Assembly (NCBI GenBank): GCA_963751695.1
Contig: CAVVVP010000004.1
Location: forward strand, 368,702-432,701
DNA length: 64,000 bases
Direction: 5' to 3'
DNA from: SZUA-22 sp963751695
GTDB lineage: Bacteria; Bacteroidota; Ignavibacteria; Ignavibacteriales; Melioribacteraceae
This document shows, piece by piece, positions 22,142 to 33,200 of this stretch. The position numbers were made by a program, and so were the translations under genes. The notes under the pieces are model-generated. The model saw only the letters and a list, made by a program, of their open reading frames with translations. It was not told the origin of the DNA and searched no databases. How positions within the stretch are numbered: the first letter of the stretch is position 1; each line of letters begins with the position of its first letter.

Positions 22142-22686
22142 ATGGGAATAAAAGCAAAAATAATTGACACATTAGGATTAGACAGAACTGTAACTCGATT
22201 AGCTCATGAAATTGTAGAGCATAATAAGGGTTCTGAGAATATCGTCCTAATAGGTATGAAAACACGTGGTGAGTTTATCGCAAACCGAATTCACGAAAAG
22301 AAAGTAAAATTGAAAATCGAAAACCTGATCTAGGTATTCTTGATGTGACTCTATACCGTGATGATTTTCGTACTAGATTAAAACAACCTGAGGTTTGAGT
22401 TACAGATATTTCATTTGATATAACTGAGAAGGATATAGTCCTAGTGGATGATGTACTCTATACGGGAAGAACTGTTCGCGCTGCTCTTGATGCCATAATG
22501 GATCTTGGTAGACCAAACTCGATTCAATTTTGTGTACTAGTGGATAGAGGTCATCGCGAAATGCCAATCACGGCAGATTATGTGGGAAAAAATATTCCTA
22601 CGTCAATTAATGAGGAAGTTCAAGTAAAACTATCTGAAATCGATAATGAAGATGCAGTTTATCTAGTTGAAGTAATAAATGATTAA
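22142..22686 (+). pseudogene. pyrR: PyrR bifunctional regulator/uracil phosphoribosyltransferase, disrupted
   Basis: Both halves are unmistakable: IDTLGLDRTVTRLAHEIVEH and VLIGMKTRGEFIANRI, then LDVTLYRDDFRTRLKQP, the PRPP loop IVLVDDVLYTGRTVRAALDA, and VDRGHREMPITADYVGKN. The reading frame is lost by one missing base in the A-run at 22306-22309, and an in-frame TGA (22396-22398) interrupts PEV-VTDI. The intact family protein would bind pyr mRNA leaders with UMP and also salvage uracil. A homopolymer error explains the shift but not the TGA, so either a real pseudogene or two sequence errors. It heads the pyr gene cluster. Confidence 0.8.
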
Positions 22687-22702
22687 ATATAGGTTATAAT
22701 TA

Positions 22703-23631
22703 ATGGCACTATCATCAAATCACTTGCTCGGACTACAAGATGTACCTAAAGAAGATATCCAACTAATTTTGGATACTGCAACAACTTTTAGAGAGGTTTT
22801 GGATAGACCGATTAAGAAGGTCCCGACACTGCAAGGTAAAACAATAGTTAATTTGTTTTTTGAAAATTCAACACGAACGAGGCTTTCGTTTGAACTTGCT
22901 CAAAAAAGACTTTCAGCGGATACAATTAATTTTTCGAAATCCGGAAGTAGCGCAGCGAAAGGTGAATCCTTTAAAGATACTGTAAAGAATATTGAGGCTA
23001 TGAAAGTTGACATGATCATTTGCAGGCACGAATCAGCTGGAGTTCCGAAATATTTAACTCAAATTTCCGATGCAAATGTTATCAATGCAGGGGATGGAAG
23101 GCATGAACATCCAACTCAGGGTTTGCTGGATATGTACTCTATCAGAGAAAAGATCGGTAAACTGGAAGGGTTGAGAATTTGTATCATTGGGGATATAAGT
23201 CACAGTCGGGTTGCTTTATCAAACATATATGGATTGCAAACAATGGGTGTAACAGTTTCTGTTTGTGGTCCAGCTACTATGATTCCTAGAGAGATCGAAA
23301 ATCTAGGAGTTAAGGTTTACAACAGTATTGATAAGGCAATTGCTGAACATGACGTTCTTAACGTTTTAAGAATTCAGCTAGAAAGGGAAGCGGGGTTCTC
23401 ATTCCATCAGTAAGAGAGTATCATAATTATTTTGGTATAACATCCGAGCGGATTGAAAAGAACAACCCGAATGTTTTAATAATGCACCCTGGTCCTATAA
23501 ACAGAGGTGTGGAGCTATCATCAGAAGTTGCAGATGGACCTTACCAAATAATATTAAATCAAGTTACTAATGGTGTTGCAATCAGAATGGCTGTGCTATA
23601 TTTACTTGGTACCAAACCAGAAGAAGCTTAA
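22703..23631 (+). CDS. pyrB: aspartate carbamoyltransferase catalytic subunit (one-base shift near 23392)
   Basis: PyrB joins carbamoyl phosphate and aspartate in pyrimidine synthesis. Visible motifs are the carbamoyl-phosphate loop FENSTRTRLSFELA, the GSSAAKGESFKDT loop, CRHESAGVPKYL, AGDGRHEHPTQGLLDMYSI and GDISHSRVALSNI. The frame breaks at LRIQLERE; the next frame continues GVLIPSVREYHNYFGITS, HPGPINRGVELS and ends at 23631. The break is one missing base in the G-run 23392-23395. With it repaired the length is about 309 aa, normal for the family. It lies 16 bases after pyrR and 9 before pyrC. Confidence 0.85.
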
Positions 23632-23640
23632 GGAGATAAA

Positions 23641-24930
23641 ATGCAGGTTTTATTAAAAGGAGTAAGGTTAGTAAATCCAGATCAGAAGTTAGATATAAAA
23701 TCAGATTTGCTAATCGAAGATGGAATAATAAAAGAAATCGGTTCAATCGAAGCAGGAAACTATAAAGAGGCAAAAGTACTTGAGCTTGAAAATAAAATTT
23801 GTGTACCAGGTTTGTATGATATGCACGTTCATCTTAGGGAACCGGGTAGGGAGGATGCAGAGACAGTGATAACAGGAAGTAATGCAGCTGCAGCAGGTGG
23901 TTTTACTGGAGTAGCATGTATGCCAAATACGTCTCCAGCAATTGATTCTGCTGAAGTAATAAAATTGATCAAAGAAAAAGCTTCCAACCATTTAGTCGAT
24001 GTTGATCCGATTGGAGCCGTAACAAATGGAAGAAAAGGAGAATCACTCGCTCCTATGCTTGAACTAGCCGAAGCTGGAGCTGTTGGTTTTTCAGACGACG
24101 GAGTTGCGGTAAAGACATCTTCAATTTTAAGAAGTGCCCTAGAATATTCCTTAATGATCGGCGCACCCATAATTGAGCATTGCGAAGATGAGTCAATGGC
24201 AGGCGGCTCAATGAACGAAAGTAAAATATCAACACAGCTTGGACTTCCCTCAGTTGCAACAATAGCAGAAGACATTATTGTTAATCGAGGCATACTAATT
24301 TCTGAATACACTGGGGGCAAATTCCACGTTGCACATATGAGTTCTAAAAGATCAGTTGAGTTGGTTAGAGAAGCGAAAAAAAGAGGAATAAAAGTTACTG
24401 CTGAGGTTACACCTCACCACTTTACATTGACTGATGAGAATATTAAGACTTTTGATACGAATTTTAAAATGAATCCACCATTGCGTGAGCAAAAAGATGT
24501 TGATGCAATAATTGAAGGATTGCAGGATGGAACAATAGATTGTATTGCTAGTGACCATGCACCTCATGCAATTCAAGATAAAGAAATGGAATTTATTTAC
24601 GCTCCAAACGGAATTCTGGGATTAGAAACACAACTTGGATTGACATTGACAGAACTCTACCATACTCAAAAATTGACACTCGATCAGGTTATTGAAAAGC
24701 TTTCGATCAATCCTCGAAAAGTATTAAATCTTCCTGTACCACAAATTGCTGAAGGTGAAAAAGCAAATCTTACTATATTTGATGCAGAAGATGAATGGGA
24801 AGTGGATATCAAACAATTCAAATCTAAATCAAAAAACTCTCCTTTTCATAAGAGAAAACTCAGAGGAAAATCTGTTGCAACGATAAATAATTCAAAATTA
24901 TTTTATAATGACGAGTTTACTTTAATCTAA
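23641..24930 (+). CDS. pyrC: dihydroorotase
   Basis: The 429-residue class I dihydroorotase cyclises carbamoyl-aspartate to dihydroorotate. Metal-site blocks: DMHVHLREPGREDAET (two His), the SDDGVAVK region, EHCEDES, FHVAHMSS, EVTPHHF and the catalytic Asp in CIASDHAPH. NPPLRE and GILGLETQLGL are family marks. GGAG lies 6 bases before the ATG. It follows pyrB directly and ends in a strong hairpin, so the three pyr genes probably form one operon. Confidence 0.93.
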   Translation: MQVLLKGVRLVNPDQKLDIKSDLLIEDGIIKEIGSIEAGNYKEAKVLELENKICVPGLYDMHVHLREPGREDAETVITGSNAAAAGGFTGVACMPNTSPAIDSAEVIKLIKEKASNHLVDVDPIGAVTNGRKGESLAPMLELAEAGAVGFSDDGVAVKTSSILRSALEYSLMIGAPIIEHCEDESMAGGSMNESKISTQLGLPSVATIAEDIIVNRGILISEYTGGKFHVAHMSSKRSVELVREAKKRGIKVTAEVTPHHFTLTDENIKTFDTNFKMNPPLREQKDVDAIIEGLQDGTIDCIASDHAPHAIQDKEMEFIYAPNGILGLETQLGLTLTELYHTQKLTLDQVIEKLSINPRKVLNLPVPQIAEGEKANLTIFDAEDEWEVDIKQFKSKSKNSPFHKRKLRGKSVATINNSKLFYNDEFTLI

Positions 24931-24946
24931 AGCTTGTTAAATAATG

Positions 24947-24981
24947 GCTCCACTGTTGACTATTTTTGTGAACAGTGGAGC
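24947..24981 (+). terminator. hairpin after pyrC
   Basis: GCTCCACTGTT (24947-24957) and AACAGTGGAGC (24971-24981) pair perfectly over 11 bases. No clear T-tract follows, so it may be an mRNA 3' protector as much as a terminator. Confidence 0.65.
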
Positions 24982-25102
24982 TATCTTCAATCCTGCCAAA
25001 ACAGCATAAATCACCGATTTTACAAGATTCTAATCTAAAAATTCTTACTAGTAAACTGGCATCGATATTGAAAACTCTACAGTATATTTCTAGGAGGATA
25101 AA

Positions 25103-25924
25103 ATGAATTTATTGAAATTATTATTAATATTTGTGTTGATCATATCAACAACAGGTTGTGTTGATGAATTGTCAGTTTATTATGACACAACTCCTCCATC
25201 TACTCCAAGAAATATTAGAACATACACTGGAGACAGTCAAGTTGAGATCGAATGGAGTCCGGTTTATGACTCCGATCTTGCAGGATATGCAGTTTATTGG
25301 AGTAATTCTTTTGATGGAAAGTACACACTAATTGGAACAACAAAAGATACTTATATTATGGATTATGGTGCATCTAATGGAATTACAACCTACTATGCTG
25401 TTGCTGCATATGACTATGATGGAAATGAAAGCGAATTGAGTTATGACGTTGCTTATGATACCCCCCGTCCAGAAGGTTTTGGAAACAGAATTTATGACTT
25501 TTGGTATTTCCCAGAAATTGCGGGTTATAACTTTGCAGCATATCAGATAACTTCATTTGATTCCGATTATACTGACTTTTTCTTTGAGAACGACGATGGA
25601 TACTTTTATATAAATGTTTGGGAAGATACTGACCTTCAAGATATGGGATGGACTAATAGTATTTACGAAATTTCGTCAGCTCCTTTAGAGGGTTGGATTG
25701 AGCAAAATCCAGGAGCAAATGTAAAATATGCAAGAGCATATCCCGGTCATACTTATATTGTTTGGACGTGGGATAACCATTTTGCAAAGATAAGAATTCA
25801 AAGCATAAATGAAAACAGAATGATCTTTGATTGGGCATATCAAGTTGCTGAAGGTAACATAGAGTTGAAGATAAATCGAAATAGTGCAGAGAGAATGAGT
25901 ATACCTCCAAAAGTATTAAAGTAA
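25103..25924 (+). CDS. fibronectin type III lipoprotein
   Basis: The 273-residue protein has a lipobox (LLIFVLIISTTGC, Cys at about 19), then PPSTPRNIRTYTGDSQVEIE, WSPVYDSDLAGYAVYWS and TYYAVAAYDYDGNESELS, one typical FN3 domain (about residues 32-120). The rest is beta-rich and unrecognised, with several aromatic residues (IYDFWYFPEIAGYNFAAYQI). AGGAGG lies about 6 bases before the ATG. It is probably anchored in a membrane and faces outward or into the periplasm. Confidence 0.8.
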   Translation: MNLLKLLLIFVLIISTTGCVDELSVYYDTTPPSTPRNIRTYTGDSQVEIEWSPVYDSDLAGYAVYWSNSFDGKYTLIGTTKDTYIMDYGASNGITTYYAVAAYDYDGNESELSYDVAYDTPRPEGFGNRIYDFWYFPEIAGYNFAAYQITSFDSDYTDFFFENDDGYFYINVWEDTDLQDMGWTNSIYEISSAPLEGWIEQNPGANVKYARAYPGHTYIVWTWDNHFAKIRIQSINENRMIFDWAYQVAEGNIELKINRNSAERMSIPPKVLK

Positions 25925-26044
25925 ATTAAATCTGGTGGAAACTGAAAAGTCAAGATTTTATACAATCATTTTATGATGTTGGTAATAGGTAAACTATGTT
26001 TTTTAATCTCTTTTAATTATTTTAAGAAAAACAATTCCAGTAAA

Positions 26045-26488
26045 ATGATTCGTAAAAATTATAGAAAATTTCTGTCTTTTATCTTCGTGGGACTACTCAT
26101 AAGTACCTGCATTTTAGCAAATAATACTGAAGACAAATTACAGGACGAGGAAATTTTAAATATCTTCTTAAAATTCGAAAATGGAATGAGTACGGGTGCG
26201 GTAAAAGAATTTTCATCATATTTTAGTTTTGAAACATACATAAGTTTAGAGTCTGGAGTTTCATCGTATTTTGGCAGTGACCAATCATATTATATCCTCA
26301 AAGAATTCCTTTCCAATTACAAACCCATCCGTTTTAAATTTATCAGAGTCGATGAATCAGCAGAAATGCCTTTTGCGGTTGGACAATTTTCTTATTCACT
26401 AAATGGTATGAGAGGAACTTCTCAAGTATTCGTGTCATTGAAAAGTGATGGCTCGCAGTGGAAGATATCTCAAATCACTATCAATTAA
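26045..26488 (+). CDS. DUF4783-like exported protein
   Basis: The 147-residue protein from an ATG at 26045 has a signal peptide (KFLSFIFVGLLISTCILANN) and an NTF2-like pattern: ILNIFLKFENGMSTGAVKEF (helix), YFSFETYISL, SYYILKEFLSNYKPIRFKFI, FAVGQFSYSLNGMRGTSQVF, then a W near the end. This matches DUF4783 proteins of Bacteroidota, which are uncharacterised. No good ribosome binding site is visible. It lies directly upstream of the histidine kinase. Confidence 0.6.
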   Translation: MIRKNYRKFLSFIFVGLLISTCILANNTEDKLQDEEILNIFLKFENGMSTGAVKEFSSYFSFETYISLESGVSSYFGSDQSYYILKEFLSNYKPIRFKFIRVDESAEMPFAVGQFSYSLNGMRGTSQVFVSLKSDGSQWKISQITIN

Positions 26489-26496
26489 TTTTGCAA

Positions 26497-29400
26497 ATGC
26501 TTAACTGGATCAGAAACCAAAACAAATATTTTTTACTATTTCTTAGCACTGTCATTTTGCTTCTTTTTGTTGGTTTAGCGGCACCTCTGTTATCAAGCTT
26601 CTTGGAAAGTGATAAAGATCTTAATTTTGAGGAAAAATTTGATGGAATTAAGGAAGAAACTCAAAATGATATCTCAAATATTGAGAGAAAGCTTATTCAA
26701 AGTTTAGCATTACTAAAAGATTTTTTTGATGAATCAACTACAAGAACTGAATTGATTGATCTAATTTCTGGTGAAGATTTTGAGACAATTGGAGTTGGTA
26801 TTTATGATGAGTCTCAAAATATTATTGCTTGGAATGACCTACATTCCTTAAAAATTAACGAGTTTAAAAATCTGATTAGTAATCAAATTGAGAGAGAGAG
26901 TTTCTTCTGGAACTCACCTCTTATTTCTTGGCTTTCGATCTTTGAAAAATCGAATGAATATATAATATATTTATCAATACCATTAGAGAAACATTATAAA
27001 ATCAGAAACGAGCATTTTTCCCCGCTAAATCTTTCTCACGATCTTAGTATCAGATCTAATTCAGAATTAAAAATAATTTATAACATCAACGGTTTTCTGG
27101 AAAATAAAGAAAAGCCTAAATTTTTATTCCCAATTAAAAATGCAAAAAGTAATGTAATTGGATATACGCATGTAAAAAGCATAAATGTTAATGAGTATCT
27201 TGAAAAATTTGAAAATTTGGTATTTACTATCCAGTCTGCTTTAGCTTTTGCTTCTTTTATCTTTCTTGGTTTGTGGCTTTTTACATTTCTAATTGATACA
27301 AAATACGTTTTGATAAAAACGTTCTTGGCCGCTATTTATATCGTCGGGATTAGGGTTTTAGTATTCATTTTCGATATACCAAATAAAGTGGGATTTTCTG
27401 AGATCAACAATCCAATTTATTTTTCATCAAAATTTGCTTATGGTATTGTGAGTTCGCCTACTGAACTGTTCCTCACTATCTTATCTATCATTCTTATTCT
27501 CTTCTTCTTTTATCGGTATTTACTTCAAACAAAGAAAGCAAATAATAGCAAAAGTTACTCTAATGTTTATCGTCTATTAGTAATTCTCACGATTAGCTTA
27601 GTATTCTTTATAGTTCTTAGAATGTTTGGAGCAACAATAAGGAGTGTAGTATTCGATTCATCAATATTATATTTCAAAGACACAGTGATTTTTGCTGACC
27701 TACCGACAACATTTATGTTCTTAAATATTTTGCTAGTTGGTATAGGTTTTGTTCTTCTCGCAATCATACCAGTAATTATTCTTCTAAGAGTTTTGGATGG
27801 GGCATCTGCCAAGTCTAATTATAAAATCGTTGTTGAAGCAATACTTTTCCTCCAACTATTTGGATTTGTTTTTGATTTTATTCAACCCAATCCTCAGACT
27901 AGTTGGTTTGTTCGAGTAATATTTGTAATTATTGTTCCTTTGATTGCTTTCTTTATTGATTTTACAAAGGCTAGTAAATATTCAATCATAATTGCTCTCC
28001 TTTTTTCAGGATCATTCTTATCAATTTCCTTGCTCAGCTATTTTAATTTTCAACAAGAAAAACGATCTATGAAAATAATCGCCACCGATATGTCTAGATC
28101 CAGTTTAAGCCTTCTAGATTTTTATGCCGATGAAATTATTTACAAGATACTCGATGATGATGACTTTAAAAAGCGGTTGCTTTCAGAAAATACTAATTTC
28201 GATTCTGAGGCCTTCGTTCTCTGGAGCAACAGTGCACTTTCCCGAGATGCGAAAAAGTCTATTTTGAATATTGTTTCTCCAAATAAAGATCTATTAGGAA
28301 GTTTCAATTATGAATTTGATGAACCATTTATTTGGGATTGGAACAATGGGGGCAATAAAATAGGTATTCAGAAAGTTTATCAGGATATAGAGAACTCTGA
28401 AAATAAAATCATCAGAGTTATCGCACCAATTGAATACAAAAATAGAACGATTGGATTTATTGAGATCTCAATTCTATACGACGTTTATAGTTTTGGTTTT
28501 GAAAAAACTGAGCGATTTTTGAGCTCCTCAAATATCATTTCTAATCTTTCAATTAATCCTAATTTTTTGAAGATTTTCAAATTCAGAAATGGTGCATTGG
28601 TAAATTATTTTACAGATGTATTGCTCTCTGATCCTGAAATTGAAAATCTGTTAAATAATGATTTTAGTGAATCAAATGAAGTCTGGATAACGACAAAGTT
28701 AAACGAAGAATATCATACAGTTTACCTTGGTCTTACCCATCATAGTAATAGTGAGGAATTAATCGTTGTTGGATTAAGAGATAAAGACCTCACTTGGAAT
28801 CTTTATAACTTTTTTAAGGTATTTTTCATCCACAGTATTTTGATCTTTATAATTCTATTAGTCATTGCAATTTTAAATATCCGCAAACTTATAGAGGCTT
28901 CTATAAGTTTTAGAATGAAAATTTTGCTTTCGTTGATAGTTGTTTCGGTTCTACCGATAGTTTTATTAGCAGTCTATTTTAAAGATATTACAGTTGAAAA
29001 AAATAGTGATGCTGTTTACTACAAACTCGGCAAACGTGCTGACAGTGTTGATGAGTATCTTAACAACTATTTTTATAATTCTACGCTTTCTGAAGAAGCG
29101 ATTTTTGATAAAGCAGTTAGTGATCTTGGAGTACATTTTTCAATTTTTAATGATGAAGAATTATTATACAGCTCAGAGGGAGTTTACTACAATGCTGGAT
29201 TGTTGCCAACGCTTTTGAATGCTGAAGTTTTTAATAATTTCTTTTATAAAGGTGAGAACGAATATGTAGTAAAAGAGAAGTTTGAAAATTTTTCCTTTAA
29301 TTCATTTTATTCCAAAATAGAATTTGGTAATAGGAGTTATATTATCAGTGTTAATGATGCTTTTAATAAGATACAATTGCCGATGACAGGAACTGAATTA

Positions 29401-30297
29401 AATATATTTCTTTTCGGAACATACTCATTGGCGATACTATTAATAATTCTTTTGAGTACGATTCTTGCAAATCAAATTTCTGCACCGATAGAGCAAATGA
29501 CAAAGGCAACAAAATCGGTAGGGGGCGGTGATCTAGAAATTCAAATTAAAAATTCAAGCAAAGGAGAAATCAAAGAGTTAATTGATGGCTTCAATAACAT
29601 GGTTAAAGAATTGAAAAGGAATCAACAGGAGTTAGCTGAAGTAGAACGTGAATCTGCTTGGAAAGAAATGGCGAAACAGGTTGCTCACGAGATTAAGAAT
29701 CCTTTGACACCAATGAAACTCTCTGTTCAACATTTGATTTCGACTTATAAGGATAAATCTAACAAATTTGATGAAATATTTTCAAAAGTCACCTCGACCT
29801 TGATAACACAAATTGATAATCTGACAAGTATCGCTTCTGAATTTTCCAGCTTCGCAAAGATGCCTTCAATCAAATTAACTGACTTTGACCTGATAAATCT
29901 TTGTAAAGAAACTGCCGATCTTTTTATTGAAGAGGATTGTGAAATTAATTTTCAATCAGAAATAAACGAACTTATGGTGCATAGTGACAATGAACAATTT
30001 CAGAGAATGATTATAAATCTCATCAGAAATTCAATTCAGGCAGAAGCTTCAAGGATTGATATATCAGTTGCAAATATTGATAAGACAATTGAAATAGGAG
30101 TTAAGGATAATGGAAAGGGAATCGATGAAAAAATTATCGGAAGAATTTTTGAGGAAAATGTGACAACTAAAATTGAGGGAATGGGTTTAGGGCTAACGCT
30201 GGCAAAACGATTTCTTGATATGACAAACGGTACGATTTATATAAAAGATACTTCAACCGAAGGAACAGAAGTTATAATAAATGTACCAATGAGCTAA
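26497..30297 (+). CDS. large NtrY-like membrane sensor histidine kinase
   Basis: A kinase of about 1267 residues. The N-terminal 800 residues hold a first anchor, a sensor-like extracytoplasmic domain, a block of about seven to eight membrane helices (near 250-525), a second extracytoplasmic domain and further anchors. Then come HAMP (about 990-1045, ISAPIEQMTKATKSVGGGDL), the H-box VAHEIKNPLTPMKLSVQHL (His near 1064), N-box NLIRNSIQAEASRIDI, DNGKGID and GMGLGLTLAKRFLD. The VAHEIKNPLTPMKLS form is typical of NtrY-type kinases. I chose ATG 26497; a GTG at 26458 would overlap the previous gene. No response regulator is nearby. Confidence 0.85.
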   Translation: MLNWIRNQNKYFLLFLSTVILLLFVGLAAPLLSSFLESDKDLNFEEKFDGIKEETQNDISNIERKLIQSLALLKDFFDESTTRTELIDLISGEDFETIGVGIYDESQNIIAWNDLHSLKINEFKNLISNQIERESFFWNSPLISWLSIFEKSNEYIIYLSIPLEKHYKIRNEHFSPLNLSHDLSIRSNSELKIIYNINGFLENKEKPKFLFPIKNAKSNVIGYTHVKSINVNEYLEKFENLVFTIQSALAFASFIFLGLWLFTFLIDTKYVLIKTFLAAIYIVGIRVLVFIFDIPNKVGFSEINNPIYFSSKFAYGIVSSPTELFLTILSIILILFFFYRYLLQTKKANNSKSYSNVYRLLVILTISLVFFIVLRMFGATIRSVVFDSSILYFKDTVIFADLPTTFMFLNILLVGIGFVLLAIIPVIILLRVLDGASAKSNYKIVVEAILFLQLFGFVFDFIQPNPQTSWFVRVIFVIIVPLIAFFIDFTKASKYSIIIALLFSGSFLSISLLSYFNFQQEKRSMKIIATDMSRSSLSLLDFYADEIIYKILDDDDFKKRLLSENTNFDSEAFVLWSNSALSRDAKKSILNIVSPNKDLLGSFNYEFDEPFIWDWNNGGNKIGIQKVYQDIENSENKIIRVIAPIEYKNRTIGFIEISILYDVYSFGFEKTERFLSSSNIISNLSINPNFLKIFKFRNGALVNYFTDVLLSDPEIENLLNNDFSESNEVWITTKLNEEYHTVYLGLTHHSNSEELIVVGLRDKDLTWNLYNFFKVFFIHSILIFIILLVIAILNIRKLIEASISFRMKILLSLIVVSVLPIVLLAVYFKDITVEKNSDAVYYKLGKRADSVDEYLNNYFYNSTLSEEAIFDKAVSDLGVHFSIFNDEELLYSSEGVYYNAGLLPTLLNAEVFNNFFYKGENEYVVKEKFENFSFNSFYSKIEFGNRSYIISVNDAFNKIQLPMTGTELNIFLFGTYSLAILLIILLSTILANQISAPIEQMTKATKSVGGGDLEIQIKNSSKGEIKELIDGFNNMVKELKRNQQELAEVERESAWKEMAKQVAHEIKNPLTPMKLSVQHLISTYKDKSNKFDEIFSKVTSTLITQIDNLTSIASEFSSFAKMPSIKLTDFDLINLCKETADLFIEEDCEINFQSEINELMVHSDNEQFQRMIINLIRNSIQAEASRIDISVANIDKTIEIGVKDNGKGIDEKIIGRIFEENVTTKIEGMGLGLTLAKRFLDMTNGTIYIKDTSTEGTEVIINVPMS

Positions 30298-30298
30298 C

Positions 30299-33200
30299 AT
30301 GCCTAACTTAACTCCTTATCAACTTGAAGCTCTAGATCACTCTAAGCATATTTCACTGACTGCTAATGCTGGCTCGGGTAAAACTTTCGTGCTCGCAAGA
30401 AGGTTTCTATCAATACTAATTGAAGAGAATATATCACTTAGCAATGTTGTTGCTATTACATTCACTGAAAAAGCAGCTGCAGAACTTTACAAAAAAATTG
30501 CAACAGAACTTGAGAGTAGAATAAATACTAGTATTGTAAAATCTGAAAGATCTAAGCTTAACAGTATTAGAAGACAATTAGTATCCGCTAAAATCTCAAC
30601 AATACATTCTTTTTGTGCAGACCTCTTAAAAGAATTTTCGCCAGAAGCAGGAATAGATGCAAACTTCACTCCAATAGATAAGAATCGATCAGATGAACTC
30701 ATCACGACCACGATCGAAGAGTTGACCAGTGAAATTATCAAATCTAAAAATGAATTTTGGGAAGATTACAAAAAATCGATCAGACTTTTCGGATCGAAAG
30801 ATATCGTTTCAAAGCACCTGAAAAAAATGATTGATAATAGAAGTACTTTACTAAAATTATCCGAATCATTGTATGACAAAAAGAGCAAGAATATCGCTAA
30901 TTATATCAGTGAAACATTTGTTGAATATTTTGAAAAAATCTTTAAGGATAGAATTGAACTAATCATTATAGAAGTAAAATCAATTAATGATGCAATACTG
31001 AACGCTGATAAAAATTCAGAGATCGCAGCTGATGTTGAGGAACTTCTTAGTAAATCAAATTCATCAGATATTTATTCTTCTATCATCAAATTAAATGAAA
31101 TTCTTGGCTCAATCCTCACAAACGAAAAAATTAGAACAAGAAAATATCTGAGTAAAAATCTAAGAGAAGAGTTTTCGGTTTCAGTAGAATCCATTGAGAG
31201 TTATGCAGAAGAATTTAAACCTTTTGATTTTTCAGAGGACTATGAAGAATCCCACAAAGAACTAGCAATAATAGGGATGTCTCTATTTTCTCTTTGGTTC
31301 GAAGTACTCGAAAAATATGAGGAGAAAAAGAGACAGTTCGGATATCTTGATTTCGAAGACCTTCTGCTTGTAACACAAGAGTTATTAAAAAGCAAGGAAG
31401 TTCTTCATGCTCTTTCAGAGAGATATAAATACTTTATGATAGATGAGTACCAAGATACTAACGAGACACAGTATAATATATTTATCCCGATTTTAGATTA
31501 TTTAAGACGTGGAAACCTTTTCGTTGTTGGTGATGAGAAGCAAAGCATTTATATGTTTCGAGGTGCCGATCTCGAAATATTTAACAAAACGAAAAAGGAT
31601 ATTCAACAATCGGCTGATGAACAAAGCTTACTGAAACTTCCTCACAGTTTTAGACTTTCTCCTGAACTAACCCTATTAACAAATAGAATATTTTCTCAAT
31701 TATTTATTAATCCTAATAGCATATTCAACGAGGTTGAATATGATGAACTTGTCTGTGCTCGCAAAGATTCTGAAAATAGCAAAGTAGAATTTCTAATATC
31801 AGAAATAGGTGATGAGAATAGTTCTGAAGAAAGTGAAATGATTGCAAAAAAAATTCTTGAAATAACTAGCGATAAATCAACTGACTTCAAAGATATCGCA
31901 ATTCTCTCCAGAAAACGAAAATCATTTTCGAAGATCGAAGAATCACTCATTAATTACAAAATACCCTATTTAATCTATGGTGGAAAAGGTTTTTATCAAC
32001 GGCAAGAGATTTATGATCTGCATAATTACCTTTCTTTTTTAGTAAATCCAAGCAATGATGCAGCATTAATTGGCATACTTAGATCACCATTCTTTTGTTT
32101 ATCAGATTTAGAGTTATATAATATTTCGAATGTTGATGCCCAAGTATACTTCGAAAAATTAAAAGAAAAATCACTTAGAGATTCTAAATTGACCAAAATA
32201 TGTGATCTTCTTAAGACTCACATACAACTATCAAAATCATTGCAGATATCTCTTCTGATTCACCAAATACTAATAGATACTGGTTACTGGGCAATTGTAT
32301 CCTCCAAGACCAACAGTGAACAGTATATTTCGAATATTGAAAAACTAATTACTTCTGCAAATAATTTTGAATCTCAAGGATTGAAAACACTATTCGATTT
32401 TGTGAATTATCTTGAAGATGCGATTAATTCTGCTGAGGACGAAAGCCAGGCTTCACTTCTATCAAATGAAAATGCAGTTAAACTAATGACAATCCATGCA
32501 TCCAAGGGTTTGGAATTTCCAACAGTATTCTTAGTTGATATGAATAGTAGGGGGATGGACGATCGAGTAAAATCAAAAGACCTAGCAATTGATAAAAATT
32601 TTGGACTCCTTACCAAAACACAAAGCCATGGGAATTATTTTGACGAATATGTCTCACCACCAATTGTCTGTATGTATAATTATATCTCACAGAAGAAAGC
32701 ACTGGCAGAATTAAAACGTTTACTATATGTCGGGGTGACACGAGCCCAAAATTCTCTATACATTTCTTCAGAAATTAAGCGTAAGAAGAATGGAGACTTC
32801 ACCCCTGAGAAAACTTCACTTCTCGCCTTACTTATGGAGGGTCTTCGTCTAGATGATCTTGGTGATGATTTCCGTATTGAAGGAAATGTAAGATTCATGA
32901 TGGAGGAGGATGGCAAGTATTTGACAAAAAATGAAAATATATCTTTGCCGATATCTCTAAAAAAGGAAATTGGTCTTGAATCCGGAAAAATTGAAAAGGA
33001 ATCAAATATTTCTCCAGAAGATGTTGTAATCTCTTCGAAAAGAATTGATGATACAATTAAGAACGAAATAATTTCTGCAACAAAAATCGCAGTTTTTAAT
33101 CAATGCCCATTTAAGTACTATCTCATTTACGAAATTGGATTTTCTGGATTGCATTCACTCACAAGCACTCAACCAATTACTGACCTTTCTCGCGAAGATT

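Noticed and set aside
23829..24320. 163-residue minus-strand frame within pyrC
   Set aside because: Long only because of codon bias of the opposite strand; pyrC is unequivocal.
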